From NCBI GenBank assembly GCA_021442155.1, contig CM038218.1:59052268-59116267 (forward strand): 64,000 nt of DNA, read 5' to 3'. The position numbers and the translations under genes were made by a program. Numbering within the stretch: the first letter of the stretch is position 1; every line of letters starts with the position of its first letter. Source of the DNA: Cymbidium sinense (lineage: Eukaryota > Streptophyta > Magnoliopsida > Asparagales > Orchidaceae). Below the pieces are notes generated by a model. That model saw only the letters and a list, made by a program, of their open reading frames with translations. It was not told the origin of the DNA and made no database searches. This document shows, piece by piece, positions 37,652 to 49,539 of the stretch.

Positions 37652-37765
37652 CAGAACATTCATGGCTCCAGCCTTGAAGTGATGTGGATGTTTTGGCCTC
37701 TTCTCTCTCGACACATAAATCAAATGTGGGATTCCACCCTTCCCATCTTTGTTCTCACATAATAT
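37652..37765 (-). CDS. CSLH: CSLH-type exon '[12 protein letters not shown]...AGAMNVL'
   Basis: 114 bp, 38 codons, phase 0 at both ends, acceptor TTAAG|ATA and donor CTG|GTAAGC. It encodes '[20 protein letters not shown]' then '[18 protein letters not shown]', a strictly conserved superfamily block. Intact. Confidence 0.9.
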
Positions 37766-37948
37766 CTTAAAAAAAAAAAAAATAAAAAAAAATAAAAAAA
37801 TCAAAGATTTCTGTAATTAAATATCAAATATGGAAATAAAAAAAACTAAATAATAAATAATTTAAATAACAAGTAATTTTTTAAAAGAAAATATAGATAG
37901 TGAAATTCAAGAGAGAATAGAGAAAATGTTTAAAGATTAGTTAATTAC

Positions 37949-38074
37949 CTTCACTATGCTTTCATGGTTTCCTCTCTCAATGTTAGAGAACTCAGCAAAA
38001 TCGTCTCTTTCAAGAGGCCGGAAATGGCTTCTTTCTGCATCTTCTATCCTTTGGCAAAGCTCTTGATACTCCTT
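37949..38074 (-). CDS. CSLH: CSLH-type exon 'EYQELCQRIEDA'
   Basis: 126 bp, 42 codons, acceptor TTGTAG|AAG and donor AAG|GTAATT, phase 0. It encodes 'KEYQELCQRIEDAERSHFRP' and 'FAEFSNIERGNHESIVK', the plant-specific region between DDG and the VSREKRP block. Intact. Confidence 0.9.
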
Positions 38075-38110
38075 CTACAATGTTAAACAAATTATATATG
38101 TTTTTCTATC

Positions 38111-38147
<37 letters not shown>

Positions 38148-38716
38148 TTTTCATTGTTAGAATTTAAATTTATTTATACAATTTATTTATGTCATATTTT
38201 AAATTATGATTAACATTCGAAAGATGACATCTTCAATTACATACATAAATATAAACATAATACAATATTTGGTTGCCTCAAAAAAAAAATATGGTGTAAA
38301 ATAAATGTAATGTAAAAAGAATACAAGTATTTTAATTATTTTAACTTATTTAGTTGAAAAATGATTTTTTGTTTGGTAAAATAAATTTAATGTAAAGTAT
38401 TTTTGAGATTATACGGCAGAGGCGATAATCGACTGGCGGCCAAGAATGATGACGCAAGCAGAATAAAACACTTTATCTTATCGATATTTATAATTCATCC
38501 AAATCAGACGAAAATGATCATTCTAATGCATTTCAGATACTCTACAAATGTGTTGAAATTTTAATTTGCACCTTATCAAACACTCAAAAATTAAAGATTC
38601 GCTTTTTACTTACACTCTAAAAAGAATCAAACATCACTTCTTATAAACTACATTTTAAGTTGGATGAGTATTAACTCCTTAATCTAAAATATATAATTTA
38701 AGAAATTTTTAATGAC

Positions 38717-38985
38717 CTTCCAATCTTGAGAAAAGTCAAGATTCACTCAATGATTGGTGACGGTCATGAGAGAAATACATAAATGCAATTTTGACATTAT
38801 ATTTTACAAAAAAGGAATCCAATGGGCGCAAACTTTGAAGCTTCTTAAGAAGTAGATGATTAACCGCCATCATCGATAATGCAGCGCAAGATTCTTGGAT
38901 AATCAACCGTAGCGATAATAATCAGATGAATGACGGTGGTCTAACTGAGTCGTCGAATAAATATGGAAGTTCATCCTTATCAAAT
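38717..38985 (-). pseudogene. CSLH: CSLH-type exon with first catalytic Asp motif, multiply frameshifted
   Basis: Acceptor CTGCAG|ATTTG joins in phase to exon 1 and reads 'FDKDELPY'. After this, recognisable pieces appear in alternating frames: a short 'DDGG' (of the 'YVSDDG' motif), 'SFKVCAHWIPF' (of '..ASKFA..WIPFC'), 'KYNVKI', 'FMYFSHD' and 'DFSQDWK' at donor AAG|GTCATT. Surviving words are close to family consensus, whereas gaps of 1-8 bases are frequent. The exon is about 269 bp, shorter than expected. Confidence 0.75.
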
Positions 38986-40001
38986 CTGCAAATGCAATAT
39001 TATACAATTAGTTTTTATATTTTTATAAAAAAAATCGTTGGGATATTTTGAAATATTTTATATCAACATGGGATAAATACTAATATATATTATTATTATT
39101 TTTCTCTTGAATAAAGCTAAATTATTAAGCACTATAAATAAATTTAAAAGATAAATTTAATTAAAATTTATAGCTAATGTGTTAAATATTCACAAATATA
39201 AATTATTTGCTTAGCATGTGAAGCATGAAATCAATAATACATGTAACTAAATTTGTCTTATCCTGATGTTTTTTTTTCTTGGTCGTAAATTGGAAGCTAA
39301 TTTTAATTGGACATCTTTCTAGAATGAAACATTTTGGAAAACTTAATTAGTAAGGGATACACTCCATATATAATTTGACAAATTTGACCTTTCATTATCT
39401 GATACATGTAAGGTTGTATTTTTGGAGAAATTATTATGTGCGGAATCTGAATATAGCTCTATATTCAGACTCTATATAATTTGTATTGTATACACATATT
39501 ATATATTATATATACAAGTTGACACATATTATGTATTATATACACATACTGTGTACTTGACACATAGCATAATATTATTGAAGTCTGAATATAATGCTAC
39601 ATTTGAACTCTGCATATATTAATATTTTGTATTTTACAGTGATATTTGGGTCATGTGCCCTAAAATTCTAGTATGTTTTGAACAAAGCAAGTATATATTA
39701 ATATACCTCTGCTTATTTTTTGCAAAAAATTCAAAACATATCTCCCAAAAAAAAACTATTTAATATATATTTTTCACTAGAAAAATATGACTCGTTAGAA
39801 AATCATAGGTAACCTTCTAGAAATATAGGCATCCAGAAAATAAAATCATAAAGAGATAATTTTTGAAAAAAAAAAACGATGAGAAGCAAATGGAAGAGGA
39901 AAAATAAATAGTGGTTAATAATAATTACAATTTATTTACGTCAAATATATAAATTTAACTCATCACAGTAGAGCTAATAATCTGAGAATTTTTTTGCTTA
40001 C

Positions 40002-40303
40002 TGCTTGAGGAGGTGATCGGGATTTGTTTTGTAGATCGCCGGGGTCCATTTGGCGTTGAGGTAGAGAAGCCAGACAAAGGTGAACCAGGCTTCACAGAAG
40101 AAGGCTATGAGGGAGACCAAGCTGTGGGCTGCAAGGAGAGAGAGAGGCGGTACGAGAGGGAGAGGAGGAGGGACAGTATAAGGAGCTCGGCGAGCCTCTT
40201 CGCGTTGTTCCTCGTAGTAATTCTCTCTTTGAGAGGCAATGAAATATTGGTTTCCGCCATTGCTGAGTGGAGAACTAGCTAAATTTGTATCAAAGAAGCT
40301 CAT
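40002..40303 (-). CDS. CSLH: CSLH-type first exon
   Basis: Start ATG at 40303. It encodes a basic/polar N-terminus with a Pro-rich 'PPPLPLVPPL', a hydrophobic helix 'LLAAHSLVSLIAFFCEAWFT', 'FVWLLYLNAKWTPAIYKT' and 'NPDHLLK', ending at donor AAGCA|GTAAGC in phase with the next exon's 'QFDKDELPY'. The N-terminal 45 or so residues diverge from family members, so the start codon choice is provisional. Confidence 0.8.
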
Positions 40304-40899
40304 TCTGATGCTATATTTATAGAATATATTCCTGAAATTGGGAAAAAAAAGAAGTAGGCAATTTTTTTAAATTAAGTATGATTAGTATATTAATTATTTA
40401 ATTAAGTATCAATAAAAAAATTTAAGAATGTATATACCAATTAATGATGACTACACCACGCCGACCGGCGTATGCTTCACTGAAGCTACGCCCACTAATA
40501 ATCAACAGATTAATTTTTTTAAGGTGTGATTTGTGAATGAGTAACAACATCACGGTTTACTATGAAGAGAATCGATTTTCACATAGAGTTTCACTCATCA
40601 AACAAATCTTAATAACTAAAACTTTATACTTTTCCTTCAATTTTGTTCTTCTAAAAGTAGAGAGTAATAAACCTATTTTAAAACAAAAAAAAGTGTTTAA
40701 ACTTGAAATGGTTCGACCGCATCAAGTTGGTAATAGTTTAATAACAATCATATTGACAAATTCACATAAATAATAATAAGTTCATTACGCATAACCAAAT
40801 CTAACGCGCATAGACCTCAGTTTGTAATGATAAATAAAACGAAGATGTATAAAAGATACCGTCTCTAAACATCTAACGCCTTCTACGTCATAATTCACT

Positions 40900-43050
40900 C
40901 CTGTATGTCGGGTCGTGCATGGATGCCTAAATCCACGGTGCTCCTCTGCCATCGTACTTGTCGGAAAAAGAAGCGCAAATATAATAGTGTTAATATTGTA
41001 AAATCTAAGAGAAGCGCATAAACCTGAAAGAGAGAAAGAAAAGCATTATCATGTGCAAAATCTAACAACCTATAAGTGGGAAAATGTACCGCCGATTAAT
41101 ATTAGCGACAATGACTGAAGACCTTGTGCATGCTACGTTCTCGCTACCTACATTTTCATCCATTATTTTTTGAATCTATTCGATAGGTCGACCTTCTACG
41201 AAAGTTCGCGTATCAAACGCCATTAATCCATGGTCTGCCACCGAGATGGTCAATCGAACGATCTAGTGTAGGGAATTCATTTATGTGTCTTATACAACTA
41301 TAATAGTATGACATCACATTAGACGGTTCAACTAACGAATATCATCGATACCATATACATTTTTTGGCATAGAATTCAACATCACCAATCCCCAACCCGG
41401 CATTTACCTTTTAAAATTTTCACGCAAATGACACAAACAATGCCTGTGAGCTGCCCATGGAAAAACCTCTTTGCATCCACGCAGAATGTATCAGATATCG
41501 ATATTATGCACAAATCACGCCTAAATGCATACCACGGGCTACATATATATCATTCAAGCACATCAAAAATCACAACCACGAATCAACCGTCTCGTACTGA
41601 ACAATAGCAAAAGCTAGAGAAAACAACCCATTATTGTCGTCGATTCCTACAACTGTTAATAATGTACCACGATACTTGCCCAACAAAAAAGTATCGTCTA
41701 AGCTCAACACTGGTCGATAACTACCATCCCATTATAAGGTCCAAAGGCCCAAAAGTCTCTGAAATTGTAGTGGTAGATTGAATTATAGACTGTAATAAAA
41801 GTACTACAAACTGATTCCATATAAAGACTGAGAGTTCTATATGACTCTTCCCAGTTGTCGAATATTGCTTTTATTGCCTTACACCTTGCATCCCAAGCTT
41901 TCATATACGAAACTTTAACTTTGAATTTCGACTCCATTCTACCTATAATCTCTCTAGGCTTCAAATCAATCTGCGCCCGATCACGTGTATGATGAAGTAC
42001 GCCATGAATTTTGAAACTACACCGATGACCGACTTAATGATTGACACATCTATGGTTTTCACCAACTTGATATTCTCCAAGCACCCCTAAGCTGCCGCCG
42101 CTACAATGCAAACGCCACTTGTGGTGGTCTTGTAGGACTATCGTCTATACACATATAACCGCTAGCTTCTTAGAGGTAATCGTTGAATTGAACATTATTT
42201 ACTATGCACCACCCAACAACAAGAAATTGTATATTCGCTTACTCATAAACACATACCTTCAACAAGGTCATTTGGAATTTCAATTTCATAGGCGCTTTAG
42301 ATGGGTCCAAAGTAAACATCATTGTCCTCACTCTCTCTCGACCACATCCGACATACGTTGTGGACAACATATGACTCTCACTCAATATTGTGAAATGAGT
42401 GATTTTTCAACAGATTATGACTATCTATATTCCCAAGTAGCTTTCTAACCCGATCATCATCATCACTAATATCCTACCGACTCGCTACTGAGCCACTACT
42501 CATGGTCGATAATCATCTTCGACAAAGACTCGAGGCATATACATATATGAACGACATGATCGCCACCGCCACATAACTTATAAGTTGAGCAACAACAAAT
42601 TATCATATTAATTATTACAAGTATAATCGATAAATGTTGACCATATACTACCCGGAATCAACTCATCAAAGCCGCGTATCCAAGGTGCTTGTATGAAATC
42701 TTGTGTATGCATTAGCGGTATATCCGACCTTACTACCGACGTGGATGCAATATTAACATCTTCCACTTCGACATACAACACCAACATCTGATGTGATGCT
42801 TCGTCAAGTATAACTTCGCAAACGTCATCGTCGGATATTAAAGACACTATAAATCCGCCACTCACCGGATAACGACCTGTTAGTGACTGTGTGACGCTCT
42901 TGATCAATGTGCAAGATTTTCATAATTCGTTGCTTTCCGAAGGTGATGCGTAACCTTAACTGACGATTTCACCTCCCGTAACTTGGATCGAACGCTCATC
43001 GATACTTAGTTCGCCTCCATAGAAAAGGATCAGCGAAACAAATTCTCTAT
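40900..43050 (-). pseudogene. Mutator-like (MULE) transposase remnant
   Basis: Minus-strand frames: 42608-42907 is an N-terminal region ('GGFIVSLISDDDVCEVILDE' then 'ASHQMLVLYVEVED'). 41704-41964 has 'KPREIIGRMESKFKVKVSY' and 'KAWDARCKAIKAIFDNWEES', the classic region before the DDE domain, ending 'FWAFGPYNG'. About 41590-41700 has 'LSLDDTFLLGKYRGTLLTV' and 'LAFAIVQYE', the DDE transposase start. Near 41440-41480 is 'HRHCLCHLRENFKR', the conserved Cys-x2-His region. Stops and shifts separate the frames, so it is inactive. Long terminal inverted repeats and a 9-bp target duplication were not found. Confidence 0.8.
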
Positions 43051-43199
43051 TCATTCTTGCCAAACAAACTATATAGCTACTTAACACCTGAATCACAACG
43101 CCTACGCAAACATACAACTCAAATCCCAAACAAAAGTCTAAAAATACTACTCAAATTCCTACCATGCATACTCTATTACTTTATAAATTGATAGAAATA

Positions 43200-43635
43200 G
43201 GGATTTACCGTGAGTTTACAAATAACGACAGGGATGTGCGAAAAAATAAGTAAATCCGCCACAGGAAACTTCCCCGAAGAAAATGGAGCCGCCGGAATCG
43301 TCGCCGAAAGCTAATGATGGCTTCCAAACCCGCATGAAAGTGTCAAGCCATCGACAAGAAAAATAAGTTTATTTGAATACCCAGGAGACACCAAGGGTTG
43401 GAGAATCGTTGGGTGTGGAAGCTCCGATGTTCGAAGCGGTCGGTTGGGGATATTATGAGGAATCATGAGAATCGTCGAATAGCACTCAAATTAAACAAAC
43501 GAGGTATTAGGGCCGATTGGGTCCTATGTTCGGGGCCAGTCGCCCAATTAATTACTGTTGGGGATGGCTTGCGTTTGACCACGGAGAACTATGTTGGCAC
43601 CACCGAGGACTGAAGCAGAAAGGAACACGAGAAGT
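43200..43635. other. Unassigned stretch with open frames
   Basis: Moderately GC-rich. The open frame at 43398-43613 (71 codons) has no recognised domain. It may be part of a degraded gene or of the MULE's flank. A second open start at 43282 ('MEPPESSPKANDG') closes after 27 codons. Confidence 0.3.
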
Positions 43636-44050
43636 GAACAGAGTCGAGGTTTACCATCTAATATGTCAAATTTTTTTTTTTAGATGAAAAAATAAACATT
43701 TTTGAGTTTAGAGCTTTAACCTTCACTGTTTCATGTCTGTGACAGCGTATGAGAGTCCAGCTACTAATGTGAGAACTGCGGATAATGAGATGTCAAGAGG
43801 TTGGGCAGAAGGTGCTGAGGGAGTTGACGATGGTTTGGGTATTATCAAGGAGTCTGTTGAGGATCCTGGCGTTCCCAGGACTGATGGTGAAACGGATTTA
43901 GGAATTGAATAGAGTCGAGGTTTTCCATTTAATATATCATAATTTTATATTTTATATAACTTTTACATTCCCTGTTTTAATATGAATTGCATTGCTATAG
44001 CAGCCTACAATAGTCCAGCTACTTGCTTATTTTTGTGAGAACAGTAAGAA
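43636..44050 (+). repeat. Duplicated exon-like segment
   Basis: 'GA(A)CAGAGTCGAGGTTTACCATC' at about 43638 recurs as 'GAATAGAGTCGAGGTTTTCCATT' at about 43908. In both, about 100 bp later, comes an AG-ended acceptor-like site followed by 'C(G/C)TA(T/C)(G/A)A.AGTCCAGCTACT' (43747 and 44007). The first copy then stays open for about 55 codons, an acidic peptide ending at TAG near 43910; the second diverges quickly. It looks like a terminal exon duplicated in tandem, gene unknown. Confidence 0.5.
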
Positions 44051-46559
44051 GAAACTCAACCATCATTATCAAAATGAATTACACCATAACTTTCATCATG
44101 GCCGCAATGATTCATTCACTTGAATCTATGGCCAACTTTTAATGAATCTCTTATCATCTATAAATCATGTACTTTTTCTTTGATGACATAAGAAGAATGA
44201 GAAAGAAAATTTAGGTGGCAACTTTACAAAGATTATTCGACACATTCGCCATCAAGAGCAAGATGACTAACAACACCTAATTATCCATCTTTCTAATATT
44301 CAAAAAGTGTGATGCCAAGAGGCCATTTTGCACTTAATGCAATATCTATTTGCACACTACACACTCAAATAACTATAAACCTACCCAAGAGGTCATTTTT
44401 AGCAATTTAAATGACTTATTAATGATCGCCTCACTCTGTATTTTGCACTGATTTCTTTTTCGTCTCTTTCAAGTCATTTAAGCCTCACTTGGTCCTTCAA
44501 CTAAATTGAATATTGTGACTATCTATGAGAACTAGGCGTAGATAATATAATACCCATAAAATACTAATTTTTTATTTATTTAGCACTGAAAACATTTTAG
44601 ATTAATTATTTCACATCATCATCATAAACATATAGCTAAAATAAAATAACACTCTTTGTTAAAATTTTAACCCCTCAAGTATATTTCAAATCATTCAACT
44701 CCTTAACAGGTAACCTATGACTAACCATCACCGAGTCTTTAATAATTCTTACAAAGCTTATTCCTAGACCTCTACTAAGATTAGTTGAAAGCCAGCGAGT
44801 TCCGCTACAACACTGATCTGCTTCCCATGCCGTCGATGGCCGTCAAGAAGTAATAGATTGTGAACAGAAGTAGCATTTGTGACTTTTGTTCTACTTTTTC
44901 AAAATTTTATTTTATTTTCCACCGCCAAACTAATACTCAGAGAGAGAGAGAGAGAGAAGAGAAAACTAATCCTCCATTATTTAGGAAGAAGAGAACGAGT
45001 GAATTGAAAGAATAAAAGGAGAACAAAATTGACATACTTTTAATTTTTTAATTAAAACCCAAAGAAGTATGATTCTCACTTTTTTGACCTGATCATCGCA
45101 TGCAAAGCCGAAACCCTTTTACTCTCTTTATTCACAAATCACAGCCGCAAATGATTTTGATGTTTGTTCTTCACCCTTCATCGGCTCTTTTGATTACCCC
45201 TCCAATATAAAATTGATGACAAACCTATGATAAGCTTTTGCAGCCCTTTAATATATAAATAAATGCATTTGTGAGACCCATGACTAAGAGATTTATTGTT
45301 TTATAAAGCTTTTTCTGTTAGTATGAAGTGTTTGTAATTGATTATCTAGAATTTCGATGTTTGTTTTACTGTGGCATAAGTTATGTGAAAACTATATTGA
45401 TGTTGAAGTACAAAGTGATTGGCCCTAATTCTTAAACTTAAACTTTTTGGGTAAAATTAATTTGAGAACCAGTATATTCTACCCAACTTTGGTCCTCTTT
45501 TAGTCCACACTCATTAGTAAGTGATACCAAAGCATAATTTGGAGATTGTTGATAATAAAATTTGAGATTGAGAAATTTGATGAGTTGAGTAGTTTTGAGT
45601 GGAAAAATAATGTGTAGTGTTCTTATTCAATAAGGCTTTGATTTTCATATTTTTTTGTGCAAATCACATTCTCAACCCATATTAAAATATTCAACATCCT
45701 TCTAATAGTAAAAATGATTCCGTTTTGAACTAAGTCATATAGCATCTTATTAAAATAGTTATATAAAATAATGCTTAGAGATCCCAATTGAAAAAAAAGT
45801 AAAGCCTTAAGTTAGCAATAGACCAAAAAGAGAAGGATAAGAAAGCTGCCCTGAAGCTCCGATGGCAAAGCCATGTGCTACAGAGGTAATATGACGGGAT
45901 TGGTTTGGACTTATCCTTTTGGCTTTGGTTTTGAAGTTGAGTTATGGTCGCCATCAAGTAGACATGTAGTTTTCTTATTGTGGGTATCTACGTAGCTTCA
46001 TATGGATCGATATTATGCTGCAAGTCTTAAGTCAACTATTCTTTTTTTTATTGGTTTGGCGGTACTAAAAAATATATTTGACATTATATATGACAACGTA
46101 GCAATATTCTTTGCATTAGCATACTTTTAGTTAGCTATATTTGTACGGCTGTAATTTTACTATTTTTTTTAAGAGATTATTATATATACCATTCTGATGT
46201 ACCTTTATATTATTTCCGATAATATAGCGTCGTATATTGTTCAATATAATTAAGATATATTATCAAGTACTTTTAGTATAATTTTCTTAGAAAAAAATAT
46301 GTGTTTGTGTATGTGCATCAATCACACAAAAGCTGGAATCACCTGTGAATCTTCCCATCTATATTGTAACTAGCTCGACTAAGCTCTGCTTCCAGTATAT
46401 ATATAATTTTTTCATTGCTCGGATAATATCATCCCGTTGAGCTATCTTTACATGCATCTCATCTAGTTGATGTAGCATCTCAACCATTTGTTTATTTGAG
46501 ATAAATTAGATGAATGTGTAGTGTTGGATTGTGTAGCCGAACTCATATTCTATCCTTTT
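44051..46559. other. No gene recognised
   Basis: AT-rich intergenic sequence. A (GA)n run lies at 44939-44960. Nothing else was supported up to the 5' edge of the Gypsy insertion. Confidence 0.5.
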
Positions 46560-46564
46560 AGTGT

Positions 46565-47376
46565 TGATATGACACTTAAAATACTATTAGTCGAAGCGCG
46601 AATCTTGATGTTAAAAGCAAGTATCCGGTTGAAGCGGTGAGATCAAGCTCTTAAAATATCCTTAGAAAATTTGGGATATCGGTTAAACCACTAAATAACT
46701 CTCAAATATGAAGTGTTTATAGTCAATCGGCGTCTCGGGCGGTTCCAACAAGCTAAAGATCTTATAATTGAGCTTCATTTGAGCATTCAAATGCACAAAA
46801 AATATCATATGATCAAGGAGATCATTTTGAGCCGTCCAGTATGGGTTTTACATGTATTTACGAGACGCCACCTCCAATCTATAAATAGCCCCTCATTTCA
46901 TATGAGGGGAGGCTGAAGGAGAAGGGGCAAGAGAGAGGAGAGAGCTCTAAAGATCCTCCAAGACAATCATCGCCATTCGACGGTCAAACCACCGCACCAC
47001 ATCACCGCCACCACATCCTCGCTGCCACCATTGTTGCCGGTCATCATCAACCACTATCGCCATCGTCAACATCGCCGTCAACATCGTCATTAACTTCATC
47101 ATCGTCAAACCGCCAACTTCGTCGCAACATCGTCATTAACATCGTCCAACATTTTCACTACTAAGAATCATTGTCCATTTCATACAATTTAATCCGTGTA
47201 TCGGAAGATCTTGTACTAAACATACATAGTGGAAGCTTTTATCGGCTAGCCCCGTAGTTTTTTCCTCTTTTGAGGTTTTCACGTAAAATTCGAGTTTTCT
47301 GTTCTTTAAATACCTGGCATTGGACTCAAAGAAAGTAAACTTTACTCTACCGCAATCGGTTTTCTAGCACGCAACA
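46565..47376 (+). repeat. 5' LTR
   Basis: 812 bp, TGATATGACAC...CACGCAACA. It contains a probable promoter: 'TCTATAAATAGCC' at about 46876, then a purine-rich GAGAGAGGAGAGAGCTCTAAAG, then the CCACC/CATCG-rich leader at 46970-47130. A poly-A-type end follows near 'TTTTCTAGCA'. Confidence 0.85.
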
Positions 47377-47399
47377 AGCCATGCCGTGGAAAGAACCCT

Positions 47400-48870
47400 T
47401 CAATCACAATTCCTTTGAACACCTCATTATGGCCAATAGCGCAACACTCAGAATAATGGAGCCTCCCGCTCCAACTCGCCACTCAAACCAATCCTTAAAC
47501 CAAGGATGTCAACCTTCGCCACGATAGACTATCGGTGAAGGCGCAAATCTCTTTAAGATCAGATGGCGAATGGAAGAATCTCAAAATGAGATGATCCACT
47601 TTTGTAGGAACACAACAACCACTACGGAAAACACATCTCCCCAAGATCGACGGGGAGGTCAAAATGCTAATCTCCTTGACGTTGAAGTTCTCCGCATAGA
47701 CCGTGATGTTAAACTTCGACACCGCTTTCTACTCATCCATCACGTACCAACCGACCGCTAATCCACCAATTATTGGTAGCTTGACACATTCTCGCTGACC
47801 CCACTCTCGTCATGTTATAAGAATTACGACGCTTAATGCAAGATGAATTTTACCTCAAGATAGAAATCATCTTCCCTCACCGCTATGAGGAATTCTCACC
47901 TTTAAAGCTATTCTTCAACATCCTATTCGTTGGTTTCAAGCTCAACATTGATTCATACGATGGGGCATCACCCACATGAACACATCAATTACAGACTATC
48001 ATGCATATCCAATGAGCTCGACACACCGCTTTGTCGTCTCTTTCCGCATTCTCTCGGGACAAGCTCGCACTTGGTTCTACTCCCTTCCAAGAGAATCCAT
48101 CCATACCTTTGACGAACTCGCCAAGATTTTTGTAGAATAGTTCATTGCAAATCAGAGGATCATCAAAGATTCCTCCCATCTTTCCGGCATCCGTCAAAAC
48201 AAGGGTGAATCACTTAAGGAATACTTCCAGAGGTTCTCCTTAGAAGCTCACCAAATACCTGGAGTAGACCTAGAACTATTAAGAGGAGTTTTCCTTGGAG
48301 GACTCCGCCCGCCTTTTACTCGCCAACAGACACGGTCCGCTTCATATGCCGACTTGGTTCATCGTGTGGAAGAACAAATCTCCGATGAGGTTATTATCCA
48401 TCGCAAACAATTTGAGCAATCTACGTGAAAATGTAAAAGCACCCAGTGGAATGCCGACCCTATCAAAAGAAGCAAGGCGAAGTGATCTCCTCCACGACCC
48501 CCCATATCAACGACGTGAACCACGACCAGAAAAGGAATACACGCTGCTGAACACATCTCGTGTTAACCTCCTAATGGCTATTCGAGATGAAGAAAATATC
48601 AAGTGGCTGCATCCACTGAAACCAAATTCAGGAAATCAAGAAATAATATTGTCACTTCCATCAAGTCGTGGACATACTACTGAGGCATGCAAACAACTCA
48701 AAGAAGAAATTGAGAGACTCATTCAGCAAGGATATCTACGTCGATTTGTGAAGAATCAATCGACTCAAACAAACATACCTCCAACTGGGGGGCAACCAGG
48801 ACAATCATCACAGAAATAACAAAATAATCATCAAATAATTGGAGAAATTGAAATAATTACAGGAGGACCA
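47400..48870 (+). pseudogene. gag region
   Basis: Degenerate gag. In successive frames it shows 'WFYSLPRESIHTFDELAKIF', 'NKGESLKEYFQRFSLEA', 'GVDLELLRGVFLGGLRPPFT', then 'YADLVHRVEEQISDE' and, after a shift, a basic/Gln-rich C-terminal region (48295-48819). The motifs are those of the retrotransposon gag capsid family. At least one stop and two frame changes are visible. Confidence 0.75.
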
Positions 48871-48999
48871 ATACTATCTAATCAAGTTCTCATTACCATC
48901 TCAAAGAGTCGAGTTAAATAAGTCTTGTACTGATCATTCCATCACTTTTAATGACTCAGACTTAGAAGGAGTCCATGTTCCTCATCAAGATCCACTTGT

Positions 49000-49500
49000 A
49001 TCATAAGGGATCGGTGACCCATGCTATAATGTTAAGAGAATTTTGATTGACAATGGTAGTTCTATTGATGTCTTATTTTACCACATTTCGCATGGGCCCG
49101 TTAGGAAAAGCTCCAACCCGCTGCAGGACCATTATACGGGTTTGATAATTGCCCGCAAAGAGGGGACAATCACCTTCCCGCCTTTGGTGAATTTCTCAAC
49201 AAGTGACTCATTTAATCCAATTCATGGTGGTCAAGTCGATTCGACATATAACGCCATCTTTGGAAGGCCCTCCAATCAATTTTTTTTGCGATCACTTCAA
49301 GATCTCATCTTAAGATGAAATTTCCAACCCCGTGGAGTTGGAATGGTCGTGGAAATCAAGATAAAGACAATCATGTTATCTCGCATAAGCTCAACCACGC
49401 CTTCGCGGACCTTCAAGATCAAGATTTTAATTTTCAAGATGAAGAAGTACCCAAAGCTTCCGTAAGACTTGCACTTCATTATCGGATGACCAACCATTAC
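49000..49500 (+). pseudogene. Aspartic protease region
   Basis: Encodes 'RILIDNGSSIDVLFYH' with the retropepsin D-N-G-S-S active-site motif (49043 onward), then 'TITFPPLVNF' and 'STYNAIFGRP', then 'LKMKFPTP' in the next frame. These are the standard landmarks of Gypsy proteases. Confidence 0.8.
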
Positions 49501-49539
49501 ACAGCAAGTTGGATCCGCTCGCATCTAACAAAGAGAAAA

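Larger units (their letters stand above)
25449..40303 (-). pseudogene. CSLH: Cellulose synthase-like gene, CSLH-type, with damaged middle exons
   Basis: Minus-strand exons: 40002-40303, 38717-38985 (broken), 37949-38074, 37652-37765, 28078-28266 (broken), 27844-27946, 26136-26486 and 25449-25976. The family is processive GT2 glycosyltransferases of the Golgi/ER membrane making beta-glucans; CSLH members of grasses make mixed-linkage glucan, which does not prove the product here. Seen: N-terminal helix and 'CEAWFTFVWLL'; remnant 'DDGG'; '[12 protein letters not shown]'; 'AGAMNVL'; 'LNLDCDMFANNP'; 'AGTGCFHRRKAIYG'; 'MTEDVLTGLRIHS'; 'QYKRW' (the QxxRW motif); 'KLLGVSETVFEVTRKD' and 'GRFTFDGSPIF', the last two pointing to CSLH. 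Two middle exons carry several small deletions, and the stretch expected between 'GQNKQ' and 'IGWVYGS' (roughly 80 residues) is not found. Probably a pseudogene, unless the assembly is faulty. Confidence 0.8.

Noticed and set aside
40456..40471. Short palindrome ACGCCGACCGGCGT
   Set aside because: Too short and isolated to support a feature.
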